64,000 nt of DNA from Parabacteroides distasonis (GCF_004793765.1 NZ_SRYM01000018.1:1-64000); one strand, 5' to 3'; positions 45,338 to 53,907 are shown, counted from the stretch's first letter. Notes: generated by a model from the letters alone, not told the origin. Made by a program: numbers and translations.

Positions 45338-48292
45338 ATGAGCGGTATACCGAACTTAAAAGACTTGGTGTTCAGAGACACCCCGTTTGCCAATCTAATG
45401 AATAAGCGTATATATAATGTATTGCTTATCGCTACGAAATATGATTCCTTCATGCTGGAAGATGACGGGCGTGTAGATGAGCAGATATTTAACGAATATA
45501 CTTCCTTAAGCCTCCGTTACCCACCCCGGTTTACGCAGGTGACTACCGAGGAGGAGGCTTTGAATGAGTTGAAGAACCGGAACTTCGAATTGATCATTTG
45601 CATGCCGAATATGGATAACCGGGATATATTCGCGGCGGCGAGCGAGATAAAGGTGCATTATCCGAATATCCCGATCGTCGTATTGACTCCTTTCTCGAAA
45701 GAGGTGTCTAAGCGGATCGCCAACGAGGATCTGAGCGCTATCGATTATGTGTTCAGCTGGTTGGGTAACTCGGAGTTGTTATTGGCGATTATCAAGTTGA
45801 TCGAGGATAAGATGAACGCTCCGGACGATACGGCCAGCGTGGGCGTACAGATCATCTTGTTGGTGGAGGATTCCATTCGTTTTTATTCGTCCGCTTTGCC
45901 TCATTTATATAAGTTTGTGCTGGAGCAGAGCCAGATGTTCGCTAAGGAGGCGTTGAACGATCACCAGCGTACGTTGCGTATGCGTGGCCGTCCGAAGATC
46001 AAATTGGCCCGGAATTACGAGGAGGCGGTACGTATCTTTGATCAGTATCGGGATAATATGTTGGGTATTATCTCGGATATGAGTTTTATGCACAATGGCG
46101 TGAAAGATCCGTATGCCGGTTATAAGTTCGGACAGTATGTACGGAAAACGGGTTTGATCATTCCTTTCGTGCTGGAATCTTCGGAGGCTAGCAACCATGT
46201 GTACGCGAAGGAACTGAACGCCTCGTTTATCGATAAGAATTCCAAGAGTTATCCGCAGGATTTGAAAAAGAAGATCATGCAGCGTTTCGGCTTCGGCGAT
46301 TTCGTGATCCTGAATCCGCATACGAAAGAGGAGATCATGCGCATCAAGGATTTGAAAGACCTTCAAAAGAAAGTCTTCCAGATTCCCGACGATTCGTTGG
46401 TTTACCATCTCTCCCGGAATCATTTCTCCCGTTTCTTTTATTCCCGTGCCATGTTTCCACCCGCCGAGGTTTTGAAGCATGTGGACGTGAGTGACTATAA
46501 GGATATGGATGAGGCCCGGAAATTGATTTTCGACTTGATCGTGCAATATCGCCGGATGAAGAACACGGGTGTCGTGGCGGTTTATCAGAAGGATCGTTTT
46601 GATGAGTATAGTAATTTTGCCCGTATCGGTGACGGTTCGCTGGGAGGTAAGGGTAGAGGTCTTGCCTTTATCGGTGCGATGGTGAAGCGATACCCTAAGC
46701 TGGAGAGTGATAATTTTGCCGTGAATATCCCGAAGACGGTCGTGATCTGTACCGATATCTTCGACGAGTTCATGGAGACGAACGAGTTGTATCCGGTAGC
46801 GCTGGGCGATGCGGACGACGAGACGATCCTCCGGTATTTCTTGCGGGCCAGCTTGCCCTCCCGTTTAATCGAGGACTTGATGGCTTTCTTCGATGTGGTG
46901 AAAAGCCCGATCGCCGTGCGTTCCTCCAGCCTGCTGGAAGATTCGCATTATCAACCTTTCGCCGGGATCTATTCTACGTATATGGTACCTAAGATCGAGG
47001 AGAAATACGATATGCTCCGTACGGTGAGCGACGCTATCAAGGCGGTGTATGCCTCTGTCTTTTATAAGGATAGTAAGGCGTATATGACGGCTACTTCGAA
47101 CTTGATCGATCAGGAGAAGATGGCTATCGTCTTGCAAGAAGTGGTAGGCTCCCGTTATAATGATCATTTCTATCCGACGATGTCGGGCGTGGCCCGTTCC
47201 TTGAATTTCTATCCGATCGGTAACGAGAAGGCGGAGGATGGGATTGCGAATATCGCCTTGGGATTGGGTAAATATATTGTCGATGGCGGGCAAACCTTAC
47301 GTTTCTCTCCCCGACATCCCCATAGCATCTTGCAGATGAGTACGATGGATTTCGCTCTTAGGGAAACGCAGACTCGTTTCTATGCCTTGGATTTGAAGAA
47401 TATGGCGGAAACCTTCTCGGTAGATGATGCCTTTAACTTGGTGAAGCTGGGCTTGAAGGACGCTGACGCTGAAGGTTCCCTGAAATATATTGTCTCTACA
47501 TACGATCCGTACGATCAGATTATCCGTGACGGTTATTACCCGGGCGGTCGTAAGATCCTTTCTTTCGTGAATATCCTACAGCATGACGTATTCCCGCTGG
47601 CGGATACGTTGGATCAGATCTTACGGATCGGGCAGCAGGAAATGGGTCGTCCGGTAGAGATTGAGTTCGCTGTCAACATGGACCCGTCGGATCATACGAG
47701 AGCGACTTTCTATCTGTTGCAAATCCGTCCGATCGTAGATAATAAAGAGATTATGGACGAGGATCTGAGCTTGGTGAAGAACGAGGAAACCATCCTTTCT
47801 TCTACCAGTGTTTTGGGACATGGTATCGTAAACGATGTACAGGATATTATATATGTAAAGACGGGCGCTTTTAATTCATCCAATAATCAGTTGATCGCTT
47901 ATGAGATCGAGAAGATGAACCGTTCGTTTACCGATCAGGAGAAAGGATACGTATTAGTCGGCCCCGGCCGATGGGGGAGTAGCGACTCTTGGTTGGGTAT
48001 TCCGGTGAAATGGCCGCATATCAGTAACGCACGGGTGATCGTGGAGTGCGGATTGGAGAACTATCGGGTAGACCCGAGTCAAGGTACCCATTTCTTCCAG
48101 AACCTGACTTCGTTCGGAGTGGGCTATTTTACGGTTAATCCATTTAAGGGAGATGGTTGGTTCGATGAGGCGTTCTTGAATGCGCAACCTGCCGTAGAGG
48201 AGACGGAATATCTTCGTCATGTACATTTTGATGCTCCGATTACGATTAAGATGGATGGGAAGAAAAGTCTTGGCGTGGTGCTGAAATCTTGA
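45338..48292 (+). CDS. Receiver-receiver-PPDK_N protein (PEP/pyruvate-binding domain without phosphohistidine domain)
   Basis: 984 residues from MSGIPNLKDLVFRDTPFANL; an in-frame TTG 30 bp upstream is unlikely. Residues about 25-145 look like a receiver fold lacking the phospho-Asp (FELIICMPNMDN). A second receiver (about 165-345) has ILLVEDSIRFY, an Asp in LGIISDMSFMHNG, PFVLESSE and FIDKNS, so it may be phosphorylated. From about 430 follows an ATP-grasp PPDK_N domain (DGSLGGKGRGLAFIGAM, then SPIAVRSSSLLEDSHYQPFAGIYSTYMVP, and VEIEFAVNMDPSDHTRATFYLLQIRPI). The central phosphohistidine and C-terminal PEP-barrel domains of true PEP synthase are absent, replaced by about 200 other residues. 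Annotation simply as PEP synthase would overstate what is visible. TACATTTG at 45303-45310 may be its -7 box. Confidence 0.85.
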   Translation: MSGIPNLKDLVFRDTPFANLMNKRIYNVLLIATKYDSFMLEDDGRVDEQIFNEYTSLSLRYPPRFTQVTTEEEALNELKNRNFELIICMPNMDNRDIFAAASEIKVHYPNIPIVVLTPFSKEVSKRIANEDLSAIDYVFSWLGNSELLLAIIKLIEDKMNAPDDTASVGVQIILLVEDSIRFYSSALPHLYKFVLEQSQMFAKEALNDHQRTLRMRGRPKIKLARNYEEAVRIFDQYRDNMLGIISDMSFMHNGVKDPYAGYKFGQYVRKTGLIIPFVLESSEASNHVYAKELNASFIDKNSKSYPQDLKKKIMQRFGFGDFVILNPHTKEEIMRIKDLKDLQKKVFQIPDDSLVYHLSRNHFSRFFYSRAMFPPAEVLKHVDVSDYKDMDEARKLIFDLIVQYRRMKNTGVVAVYQKDRFDEYSNFARIGDGSLGGKGRGLAFIGAMVKRYPKLESDNFAVNIPKTVVICTDIFDEFMETNELYPVALGDADDETILRYFLRASLPSRLIEDLMAFFDVVKSPIAVRSSSLLEDSHYQPFAGIYSTYMVPKIEEKYDMLRTVSDAIKAVYASVFYKDSKAYMTATSNLIDQEKMAIVLQEVVGSRYNDHFYPTMSGVARSLNFYPIGNEKAEDGIANIALGLGKYIVDGGQTLRFSPRHPHSILQMSTMDFALRETQTRFYALDLKNMAETFSVDDAFNLVKLGLKDADAEGSLKYIVSTYDPYDQIIRDGYYPGGRKILSFVNILQHDVFPLADTLDQILRIGQQEMGRPVEIEFAVNMDPSDHTRATFYLLQIRPIVDNKEIMDEDLSLVKNEETILSSTSVLGHGIVNDVQDIIYVKTGAFNSSNNQLIAYEIEKMNRSFTDQEKGYVLVGPGRWGSSDSWLGIPVKWPHISNARVIVECGLENYRVDPSQGTHFFQNLTSFGVGYFTVNPFKGDGWFDEAFLNAQPAVEETEYLRHVHFDAPITIKMDGKKSLGVVLKS

Positions 48293-48299
48293 GAAAATA

Positions 48300-48396
48300 A
48301 CAATAGGCATTGTAAGGTGCTAACGATCGCAGTTGTTAGCCCTTTATAATGCCCATCGTTAGAGGCTTATAATGCCTATTGTACTGTTTTATAATG
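48300..48396. repeat. Array C: 22-23-bp units with nested inversions
   Basis: TTATAATG recurs at 48344, 48367 and 48389, spaced 23 and 22 bp. ACAATAGGCATT at 48300-48311 is the exact inverse of 48371-48382. CTAACGAT at 48320-48327 is the exact inverse of 48355-48362. The last unit reaches into the stop codon of the MurU-like gene. The array lies between convergent genes. Confidence 0.75.
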
Positions 48397-49123
48397 TTCG
48401 TAGCCATTCCTCGGCGGCGGCCAAGGTTTCCGGCTTGCCGATATCCAATAGTTTTAGGTTATCCGCCATATAAGCCCTGATATCGGTTTTGGCGCAAATA
48501 GCCAGATAGAAGTTAATAATAGAGAACTTTCCGGTCCATTCCTCCATCAGTTCCAATATCTTGGGCGAGAGTACGTGGATTCCCCCAAAGGCGTACTCGT
48601 TATGTTGATCCGGGTCAAAATAGGGATAGTAAGATTTTACCTCACCGGTCTCATGGTTTTGCCAACCGCACAGTCTATTCTCCTTATTAAATAATAGATA
48701 ACGTGAGGTGTTACGCTGGCTGACGAGTAAGGTAGCCAACGGATTTGTTTGTACATGGGTATCGTATAGTTTCTTGAGATCCACGTTCGATAAAATATCG
48801 ACATTATGTATCAAGAAAGGTTCGTTCCCACATAAAAGAGAAGTGGCCTTTTTGATACCTCCTCCCGTATCCAGCAGATAGTCACTTTCGTCCGAGATTT
48901 CGATCCGGAGACCAAAGTTGTTGTTCGCTTTCAGAAAATCCAAGATCTGGTTGCCTAAATGGTGGATATTGATCACGATCTGATCGAAACCGGAGGATTT
49001 CAGTTTCTGTATGACGTGTTCTAGCATCGGTTTGCCCCCGATAGGTATAAGCGCTTTTGGCGTGTGATCGGTTAACGGCTTCAGTCTGGAACCAGTACCG
49101 GCCGCAAAAATCATAGCTTTCAT
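48389..49123 (-). CDS. MurU-like sugar-1-phosphate nucleotidyltransferase
   Basis: 244 residues with the nucleotidyltransferase signature MKAMIFAAGTGSRLKPLTDHTPKALIPIGGKPMLEHVIQKL. FLIHNVDILSNVDLKKLY supplies the metal-binding Asp and YAFGGIHVLSPKILELM the late active-site part. Size and motif set fit MurU, which makes UDP-MurNAc from MurNAc 1-phosphate in peptidoglycan recycling. Its start overlaps the upstream kinase stop by 4 bp, and that kinase resembles AmgK, MurU's usual partner. Exact sugar is an inference from this pairing. Confidence 0.82.
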   Translation of the reverse strand: MKAMIFAAGTGSRLKPLTDHTPKALIPIGGKPMLEHVIQKLKSSGFDQIVINIHHLGNQILDFLKANNNFGLRIEISDESDYLLDTGGGIKKATSLLCGNEPFLIHNVDILSNVDLKKLYDTHVQTNPLATLLVSQRNTSRYLLFNKENRLCGWQNHETGEVKSYYPYFDPDQHNEYAFGGIHVLSPKILELMEEWTGKFSIINFYLAICAKTDIRAYMADNLKLLDIGKPETLAAAEEWLRTL

Positions 49124-50550
49124 AATGTAGGGTTAAAGAGTTGTTCTATATTTTGTTCTCTATGTACTAAATGTACTTTTACTCCGAACTTGGTGTTAAG
49201 ATGTTCCGCCAGATGTTGTGCGGAGTAGACCGAACGGTGCTGTCCTCCCGTACATCCGAAACAAATCATCAAATTGGTGAATCCACGATCCATATATCGT
49301 TTTACCGACGCATCTACGATATGATAGACATGCTCTAGGAAGCTTGTGATCTCCCTGTCATCTTCCAAGAACTGGATGACCGGTTTATCCAAACCGGTGA
49401 AATGATTGTAACGCTCGTATTTACCGGGATTGTTTATCGCACGGCAATCGAATATGAATCCACCTCCGTTCCCGCTAGGGTCGTTCGGGATTCCTTTTTT
49501 ATAGGCGAAGCTCATGACCTTTACTTCCAGCATATGTTTCTGGATATCATCCGTGAATTGTTTCAACCCGGTAAGCTCACGAAGGACGGAGCATAAATAG
49601 GGATATTCCGGATAGTCATTCTTCAATAACTGCCGCAGGTTCTCGATTGCGAACGGGACGCTTTGGATGAAATGAGGCTTTTTCTCGAAATATCCCCGGA
49701 AACCATAAGCCCCCAATACCTGCAAGGTCCTGAACAGGACGAAATGGCGTAGCTGGCTATGGAAATAAGTCTTGTCTACCGGGATATATTTACGTAGGGC
49801 CGTGATATAATCCGATAGTAATTCATTCCTCAGAGCCTCCGGATATTTCGCTTTCGCTTGCCAAAGGAAGGAAGCCACGTCATAATAGACCGGGCCTTTT
49901 CGTCCACCTTGAAAATCAATAAACCAAGGCTCTCCGTCCTTTACCATAACATTGCGTGACTGGAAATCACGGTACAGGAATGTGGCGGAAGAGCTGCGTA
50001 ACAATACGTCGCTCATCTTCAAGAAATCATCTTCTAGACGATTTTCCTGAAACTCCATCCCGGTAGCCTTTAAGAAACAGTACTTGAAATAATTCAAATC
50101 CCAAAGGATAGACCGTTGGTTGAACTCGGCTTGCGGATGGCAATACGAGAAATCGAAGCCGTCGGACCCCAAAAACTGGATGTCGGGGAGCTTGGTGATC
50201 GTCTTGTGTAATAAACGGCGTTCCTCCTCGTCGAATACGCTGCTTCTACGGCCTTTCTCGATGGCGTTGAAAAGAAGCGTATCTCCTAAATCCTCTTGGA
50301 TATAAAATGAATGGTCGTCCGAGCTGGCATATACTTGCGGTACGGGTAAGCCCTTCCTCCGGAAATGTTTTGCCATATAGATAAAAGCCTCGTTCTCCTC
50401 AATAGAAGTGCCACTAACTCCAATCAACGTCTCAGGACCTTTTATCCTGAAATACCGGCGGTTAGAGCCGGATGACGGTAACTCCGTTATTTCCTCTGCC
50501 GGTGATCCTGTATATGATTGGTATAGCTTCCTAAGTTCTTCTGTTATCAT
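49120..50550 (-). CDS. AmgK-like sugar kinase fused to RapZ C-terminal domain
   Basis: 476 residues. The first about 330 form an aminoglycoside-phosphotransferase-type kinase (SSGSNRRYFRIKG, catalytic FLYRDFQSRNVMVKDGEPWFIDFQGG). This is the fold of AmgK, which phosphorylates MurNAc and GlcNAc at the anomeric carbon. The last about 135 (VMSFAYKKGIPNDPSGNGGGFIFDCRAINNP, then CFGCTGGQHRSVYSAQHLAEHL) are the C-terminal domain of RapZ, which in E. coli binds RNA and senses amino-sugar phosphate. The RapZ N-terminal P-loop domain is absent. Coupled by a 4-bp overlap to the MurU-like gene. Confidence 0.85.
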   Translation of the reverse strand: MITEELRKLYQSYTGSPAEEITELPSSGSNRRYFRIKGPETLIGVSGTSIEENEAFIYMAKHFRRKGLPVPQVYASSDDHSFYIQEDLGDTLLFNAIEKGRRSSVFDEEERRLLHKTITKLPDIQFLGSDGFDFSYCHPQAEFNQRSILWDLNYFKYCFLKATGMEFQENRLEDDFLKMSDVLLRSSSATFLYRDFQSRNVMVKDGEPWFIDFQGGRKGPVYYDVASFLWQAKAKYPEALRNELLSDYITALRKYIPVDKTYFHSQLRHFVLFRTLQVLGAYGFRGYFEKKPHFIQSVPFAIENLRQLLKNDYPEYPYLCSVLRELTGLKQFTDDIQKHMLEVKVMSFAYKKGIPNDPSGNGGGFIFDCRAINNPGKYERYNHFTGLDKPVIQFLEDDREITSFLEHVYHIVDASVKRYMDRGFTNLMICFGCTGGQHRSVYSAQHLAEHLNTKFGVKVHLVHREQNIEQLFNPTL

Positions 50551-50584
50551 ACTTATCGATTTACGGCACTAAGATACCGCTTTT

Positions 50585-50622
50585 TAATTGAAAATTAAGA
50601 ATTGAAAATTGAAAATTAAAGG
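50585..50622. repeat. AT-rich ATTGAAA word repeat
   Basis: TTAATTGAAAATTAAGAATTGAAAATTGAAAATTAA-like DNA upstream of the AmgK-RapZ gene, made of the same words as the 43734-43791 inverted repeat. Probably a common filler repeat of the genome or a weak terminator. No coding content. Confidence 0.5.
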
Positions 50623-50747
50623 GATATTGGACTTGTCTAAACAAAGAAAGGAGTAGAACTCATTACGAGCCTACCCCTTTACTTATATGATCATCAATAA
50701 ATAATCGCTATCTGCGACACTCTCAATAATTCCCAATATTCAATTAT

Positions 50748-52082
50748 TTAAAGGATGCCCTGTGCCATCATAGCCTTCGCTACCTTCATGAAACCGGCTA
50801 CGTTTGCGCCTTTCACATAGTTTACGTAACCATCCTCTTGCTTTCCGTATTTTACGCATTGCTCGTGGATGTTTTCCATGATGCTTTGAAGTTTCTGGTC
50901 TACTTCCTCGCTGCTCCAGCTTAACTTCTGTGCGTTCTGAGTCATCTCAAGACCGGAAACGGATACACCACCAGCGTTAGCGGCCTTACCCGGAGCGTAA
51001 AGGATCTTGGCCTCCAGGAATGCGTCGATAGCTTCCGGCGTAGAAGGCATGTTAGCACCCTCGGATACAGCGAAGCAACCGTTAGCCAATAAAGTCTTGG
51101 CATCGTCGCCGTTCAACTCATTCTGGGTTGCGCTCGGCATAGCGATGTCGCATTTCTCTCCCCAAGGACGAGCGCCTTGTACATATTTGCATCCGTATTG
51201 CTCCGCGTATTCACGGATACGGCCACGATACAAGTTCTTCAACTCCATGATATAATCCAGTTTCTCACGGTCGATACCATCCGGATCATAGATATAACCG
51301 TCGGAATCAGACATCGTGACAACTTTCGCTCCAAGACTGATTAATTTCTCTACCGTATATTGAGCCACGTTTCCGGAACCTGATACACAAACTACCTTGT
51401 CCTTGATATCAATGTTGCGGGTTTTCAGCATCTGCAACAAGAAATATACGTTTCCGTAACCGGTAGCTTCCGGACGGATCAAGGAACCACCGAACTCAAT
51501 ACCCTTACCCGTGAATGTACCTGTATTCTCACGAGCTAATTTCTTATACATTCCATACATATAAGCCACTTCACGTCCGCCTACACCGATATCGCCGGCA
51601 GGAACATCCGTGTCCGGACCGATATGGCGCCATAACTCAAGGATGAAGGCTTGGCAGAAACGCATGATCTCTGCGTTTGATTTCCCTCTCGGGCTGAAGT
51701 CGGAACCTCCTTTACCACCACCCATCGGCAATGTAGTCAGTGAATTTTTAAACGTTTGCTCAAAGGCCAAGAATTTAAGGATCGACTGGTTTACGGAAGC
51801 GTGGAAACGGATACCGCCTTTGTACGGGCCGATAGCGTTGTTGTGCTGGATACGGTAACCCATGTTCGTCTGGATTTGTCCCTTGTCGTCCATCCAAGTT
51901 ACACGGAAAGAGAAAATGCGATCGGGGATACAAAGGCGCTCGATCAAGTTGCTTTTCTCAAATTCCGGATGCTCGTTGTAAGCTTCCTCGATAGTTCCTA
52001 AAACCTCTGATACTGCTTGATGATATTCCGGTTCGTTCGGAAATCTTCTTTTCAAGTTGTCTAAAACTTCACTTGCCTTCAT
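50748..52082 (-). CDS. Glutamate dehydrogenase, 444-residue hexameric type (copy 2)
   Basis: Same length and layout as the enzyme at 43808-45142. It has YKGGIRFHASVNQSILKFLAFEQTFKNSL, catalytic LPMGGGKGGSDFSPRGKS, GDIGVGGREVAYMYGMYKKL and dinucleotide-binding DKVVCVSGSGNVAQYTVEKL. Differences cluster around the nucleotide-binding fold (SGSGNVAQYT here, SGFGNVAWGA in copy 1) and the last helices, so cofactor preference or regulation may differ. It has an ideal Bacteroidetes promoter on the minus strand. Confidence 0.95.
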   Translation of the reverse strand: MKASEVLDNLKRRFPNEPEYHQAVSEVLGTIEEAYNEHPEFEKSNLIERLCIPDRIFSFRVTWMDDKGQIQTNMGYRIQHNNAIGPYKGGIRFHASVNQSILKFLAFEQTFKNSLTTLPMGGGKGGSDFSPRGKSNAEIMRFCQAFILELWRHIGPDTDVPAGDIGVGGREVAYMYGMYKKLARENTGTFTGKGIEFGGSLIRPEATGYGNVYFLLQMLKTRNIDIKDKVVCVSGSGNVAQYTVEKLISLGAKVVTMSDSDGYIYDPDGIDREKLDYIMELKNLYRGRIREYAEQYGCKYVQGARPWGEKCDIAMPSATQNELNGDDAKTLLANGCFAVSEGANMPSTPEAIDAFLEAKILYAPGKAANAGGVSVSGLEMTQNAQKLSWSSEEVDQKLQSIMENIHEQCVKYGKQEDGYVNYVKGANVAGFMKVAKAMMAQGIL

Positions 52083-52149
52083 GACTGAATTTTATATTTA
52101 GAATGTTATAACATTTTGTTATCCGTATGCCGTTTGTTTAACGACGTGG

Positions 52150-52180
52150 CAAAGGTAAGCTAAATTTTGATAATGGCAAA
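52150..52180 (-). promoter_or_regulatory. Promoter of glutamate dehydrogenase copy 2
   Basis: Minus-strand TTTG (52180-52177), 19-bp spacer, TACCTTTG (52157-52150), a perfect consensus. The start codon is about 67 bp downstream, leaving a leader of around 60 nt. Confidence 0.85.
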
Positions 52181-52247
52181 TAATTGAAAGATAAAATGCG
52201 TAAAAAATATCATTTAGATATATTGCGTTTGAAAAAGCGACGAAATG

Positions 52248-52430
52248 TTATTCGTCTCTATGTTTGAAATTCTTGTAGATCGGAACGAACACAATGATAG
52301 CGGAGGCTACAAGGGCAAATATGACGTCGAAATTGATCGTTTCGCTGTATACAAGCAGCATGTAGCATAAGACACCCCATAGTAAGGTGATACATACGGC
52401 TTGACTATTTGTTATCTTTCTGCGTGCCAT
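52248..52430 (-). CDS. Small two-helix membrane protein
   Basis: 60 residues from MARRKITNSQAVCITLLWGVLCYMLLVYS, with a second helix IFALVASAIIVFVPIYKNFKHRDE and basic ends. It follows the DUF2007 protein gene by 13 bp on the same strand, so the two are probably co-transcribed. Function unknown. Confidence 0.65.
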   Translation of the reverse strand: MARRKITNSQAVCITLLWGVLCYMLLVYSETINFDVIFALVASAIIVFVPIYKNFKHRDE

Positions 52431-52443
52431 TGATTACATTTGT

Positions 52444-52833
52444 TTAGTTTGAGGAGATAAGCGATCCGAAGTAAATCACCAAAGCCAAAAAGACAGCTAT
52501 GATGACGAATAGGATCATGATTTGTTTCTCTAAGGGATATTTTCGTAGAAAAGGGATATGACGTGCGAATCCGGCAACTTGTTCTACCGGTTCCGCTTGC
52601 TCGTCTTCCCGGGGCAGGTCGTAACCGCCTTCCTCCATGATCTTCATGGCCCGGGTAACGTCGCCTTCCAGAATCTCCACCCGTGCGCCGCCTACGTCTA
52701 CGTAACCGGCCATGATCTGGCTGCTTAACTCGTTACGGAGATAACATTCTATCCCTTCCGATCTCAACAGGGCCATCAGTGGTTGGGCTTCCGCCGGATA
52801 GGTGAACCGGGCTATTTCTACGATCTTGTCCAT
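52444..52833 (-). CDS. DUF2007-type signal-transducing protein with C-terminal membrane helix
   Basis: 129 residues from MDKIVEIARFTYPAEAQPLMALLRSEGIECYLRNELSSQIMAGYVDVGGARVEIL, the classic DUF2007 small alpha-beta domain. An acidic linker and one membrane helix (QIMILFVIIAVFLALVIYFGSLI) follow. The start at 52833 fits the family; a frame 11 codons longer is not needed. Minus-strand TACATTTG at 52857-52850 is a plausible -7 box. Role in the cell unknown. Confidence 0.8.
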   Translation of the reverse strand: MDKIVEIARFTYPAEAQPLMALLRSEGIECYLRNELSSQIMAGYVDVGGARVEILEGDVTRAMKIMEEGGYDLPREDEQAEPVEQVAGFARHIPFLRKYPLEKQIMILFVIIAVFLALVIYFGSLISSN

Positions 52834-52946
52834 GATATTTGTTTTTCTGCAAATGTAAGTAGACAATCACGAATTAACCGTGTTTTTTGTTGTAATTTAC
52901 TTTTTTTATACGTGAATATTATGAAACAGTATGATTTACGGAGAGT

Positions 52947-53852
52947 ATGCGGATGTATATAGCCCGATTGAGAGAGCAAGGACGTTATTCGTCCGCCAAG
53001 AGTTATCAAGATGCATTGAATTCATTCCTGCGTTTTTGTGGGCAGGAGATGATTCTTTATACCCATATTGACCGGGAAATGCTTTTGAGGTATCAAGACT
53101 ATTTGCGGGACCGGGAGTGCTCGTGGAATACGATATCTACTTATATGCGTAGGATTTGCCGTGTGTATGGATTAGCGATGGAGAATGGGGAGGCTCCTTT
53201 TTCCCGTTATTTGTTCAAGGGGATTTTCATGGGAGTGAAGAGCAAACAGAAGAAGGCGTTGCCTGCGGAATCCTTGCGTTTGTTGATGACAGCTCCGCTG
53301 GCTGCTCCGGAGTTGCGCAAAACACAGCGGGCATTGTGTTTGATGTTCTTGTTTTGTGGTATGGCGTTTGTCGATTTTGCTCATTTGAAAAAGAGTGATA
53401 TCCAGAATGGTGTCTTGAGGTATAACCGCCAGAAGACGGGGACGCCGATGTTGGTCGAGATACAGCCTGTAGCCAAAGAGTTGTTGGCTGCGCTGATGAC
53501 CGACACGTTTCGGGATTCTCCTTATCTATTCACTTTCTTGAGTGGGACGAAAACGGGTGAAGAGGCCTTCCGGGAATATACCTCTGCCTTGGCTGATTTT
53601 AACAGGTCTCTGAAGGAACTGGCAAATACCTGTGGTGTGACGGGAATGGTTACCTCGTATTCGATCCGTCATTCTTTCGCTACGACCTTGAAGGAACAGG
53701 GCGTACCGATTGAGATGATCAGCGAATTGCTAGGACACCAATCGATCAAGACCACGCAAATCTATTTAAAGAGTTTCTCTTTGGATAAGATGTCTGCGGT
53801 GAACAAGGCTTGCTTCGAAAGTATATATAATAAGGTATCAAAGGTGGGGTAG
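52947..53852 (+). CDS. Tyrosine recombinase adjacent to the invertible capsule promoter
   Basis: 301-residue phage-integrase-family recombinase. An N-terminal SAM-like core-binding domain (YSSAKSYQDALNSFLRFCGQ) is followed by the catalytic domain. It has HLKKSDIQNGVLRYNRQKTGTPM (Lys region), SYSIRHSFATTLKEQG (second Arg and His), LLGHQSIKTTQIYL with the late His and the nucleophile Tyr. The first catalytic Arg is not where expected: the segment reads FLFCGMAFVDFAHL. The CTnDOT integrase also lacks this Arg. The gene stops 2 bp before a 26-bp inverted repeat, so it most likely flips the neighbouring promoter segment. Confidence 0.9.
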   Translation: MRMYIARLREQGRYSSAKSYQDALNSFLRFCGQEMILYTHIDREMLLRYQDYLRDRECSWNTISTYMRRICRVYGLAMENGEAPFSRYLFKGIFMGVKSKQKKALPAESLRLLMTAPLAAPELRKTQRALCLMFLFCGMAFVDFAHLKKSDIQNGVLRYNRQKTGTPMLVEIQPVAKELLAALMTDTFRDSPYLFTFLSGTKTGEEAFREYTSALADFNRSLKELANTCGVTGMVTSYSIRHSFATTLKEQGVPIEMISELLGHQSIKTTQIYLKSFSLDKMSAVNKACFESIYNKVSKVG

Positions 53853-53854
53853 GC

Positions 53855-53880
53855 GATCGGCTACTTGGGAAGTAGCGTAA
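53855..53880. repeat. Left 26-bp inverted repeat of the invertible segment
   Basis: Perfect inverse complement of 54143-54168; the match ends exactly at both outer bases. Inside it, GCTACTT (53860-53866) and AAGTAGC (53870-53876) form inverted arms around GGG, the layout of a tyrosine-recombinase core site with an asymmetric centre. Confidence 0.93.
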
Positions 53881-53883
53881 AAG

Positions 53884-53907
53884 AATGGGTAATAATCATT
53901 ACCCATT
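53884..53907. terminator. Hairpin 1 inside the invertible segment
   Basis: AATGGGTAAT, loop AATC, ATTACCCATT: a perfect 10-bp stem directly after the left repeat. Probably ends the recombinase transcript in this orientation. Confidence 0.6.

Noticed and set aside
45338-48292. Plain PEP synthase (ppsA)
   Set aside because: The phosphohistidine and PEP-binding barrel domains are missing and two receiver-like domains are present at the front.
52947-53852. Recombinase as the integrase of an integrative element
   Set aside because: No transfer, relaxase or attachment genes are near, and the gene directly adjoins a promoter flanked by inverted repeats, which fits a local invertase better.
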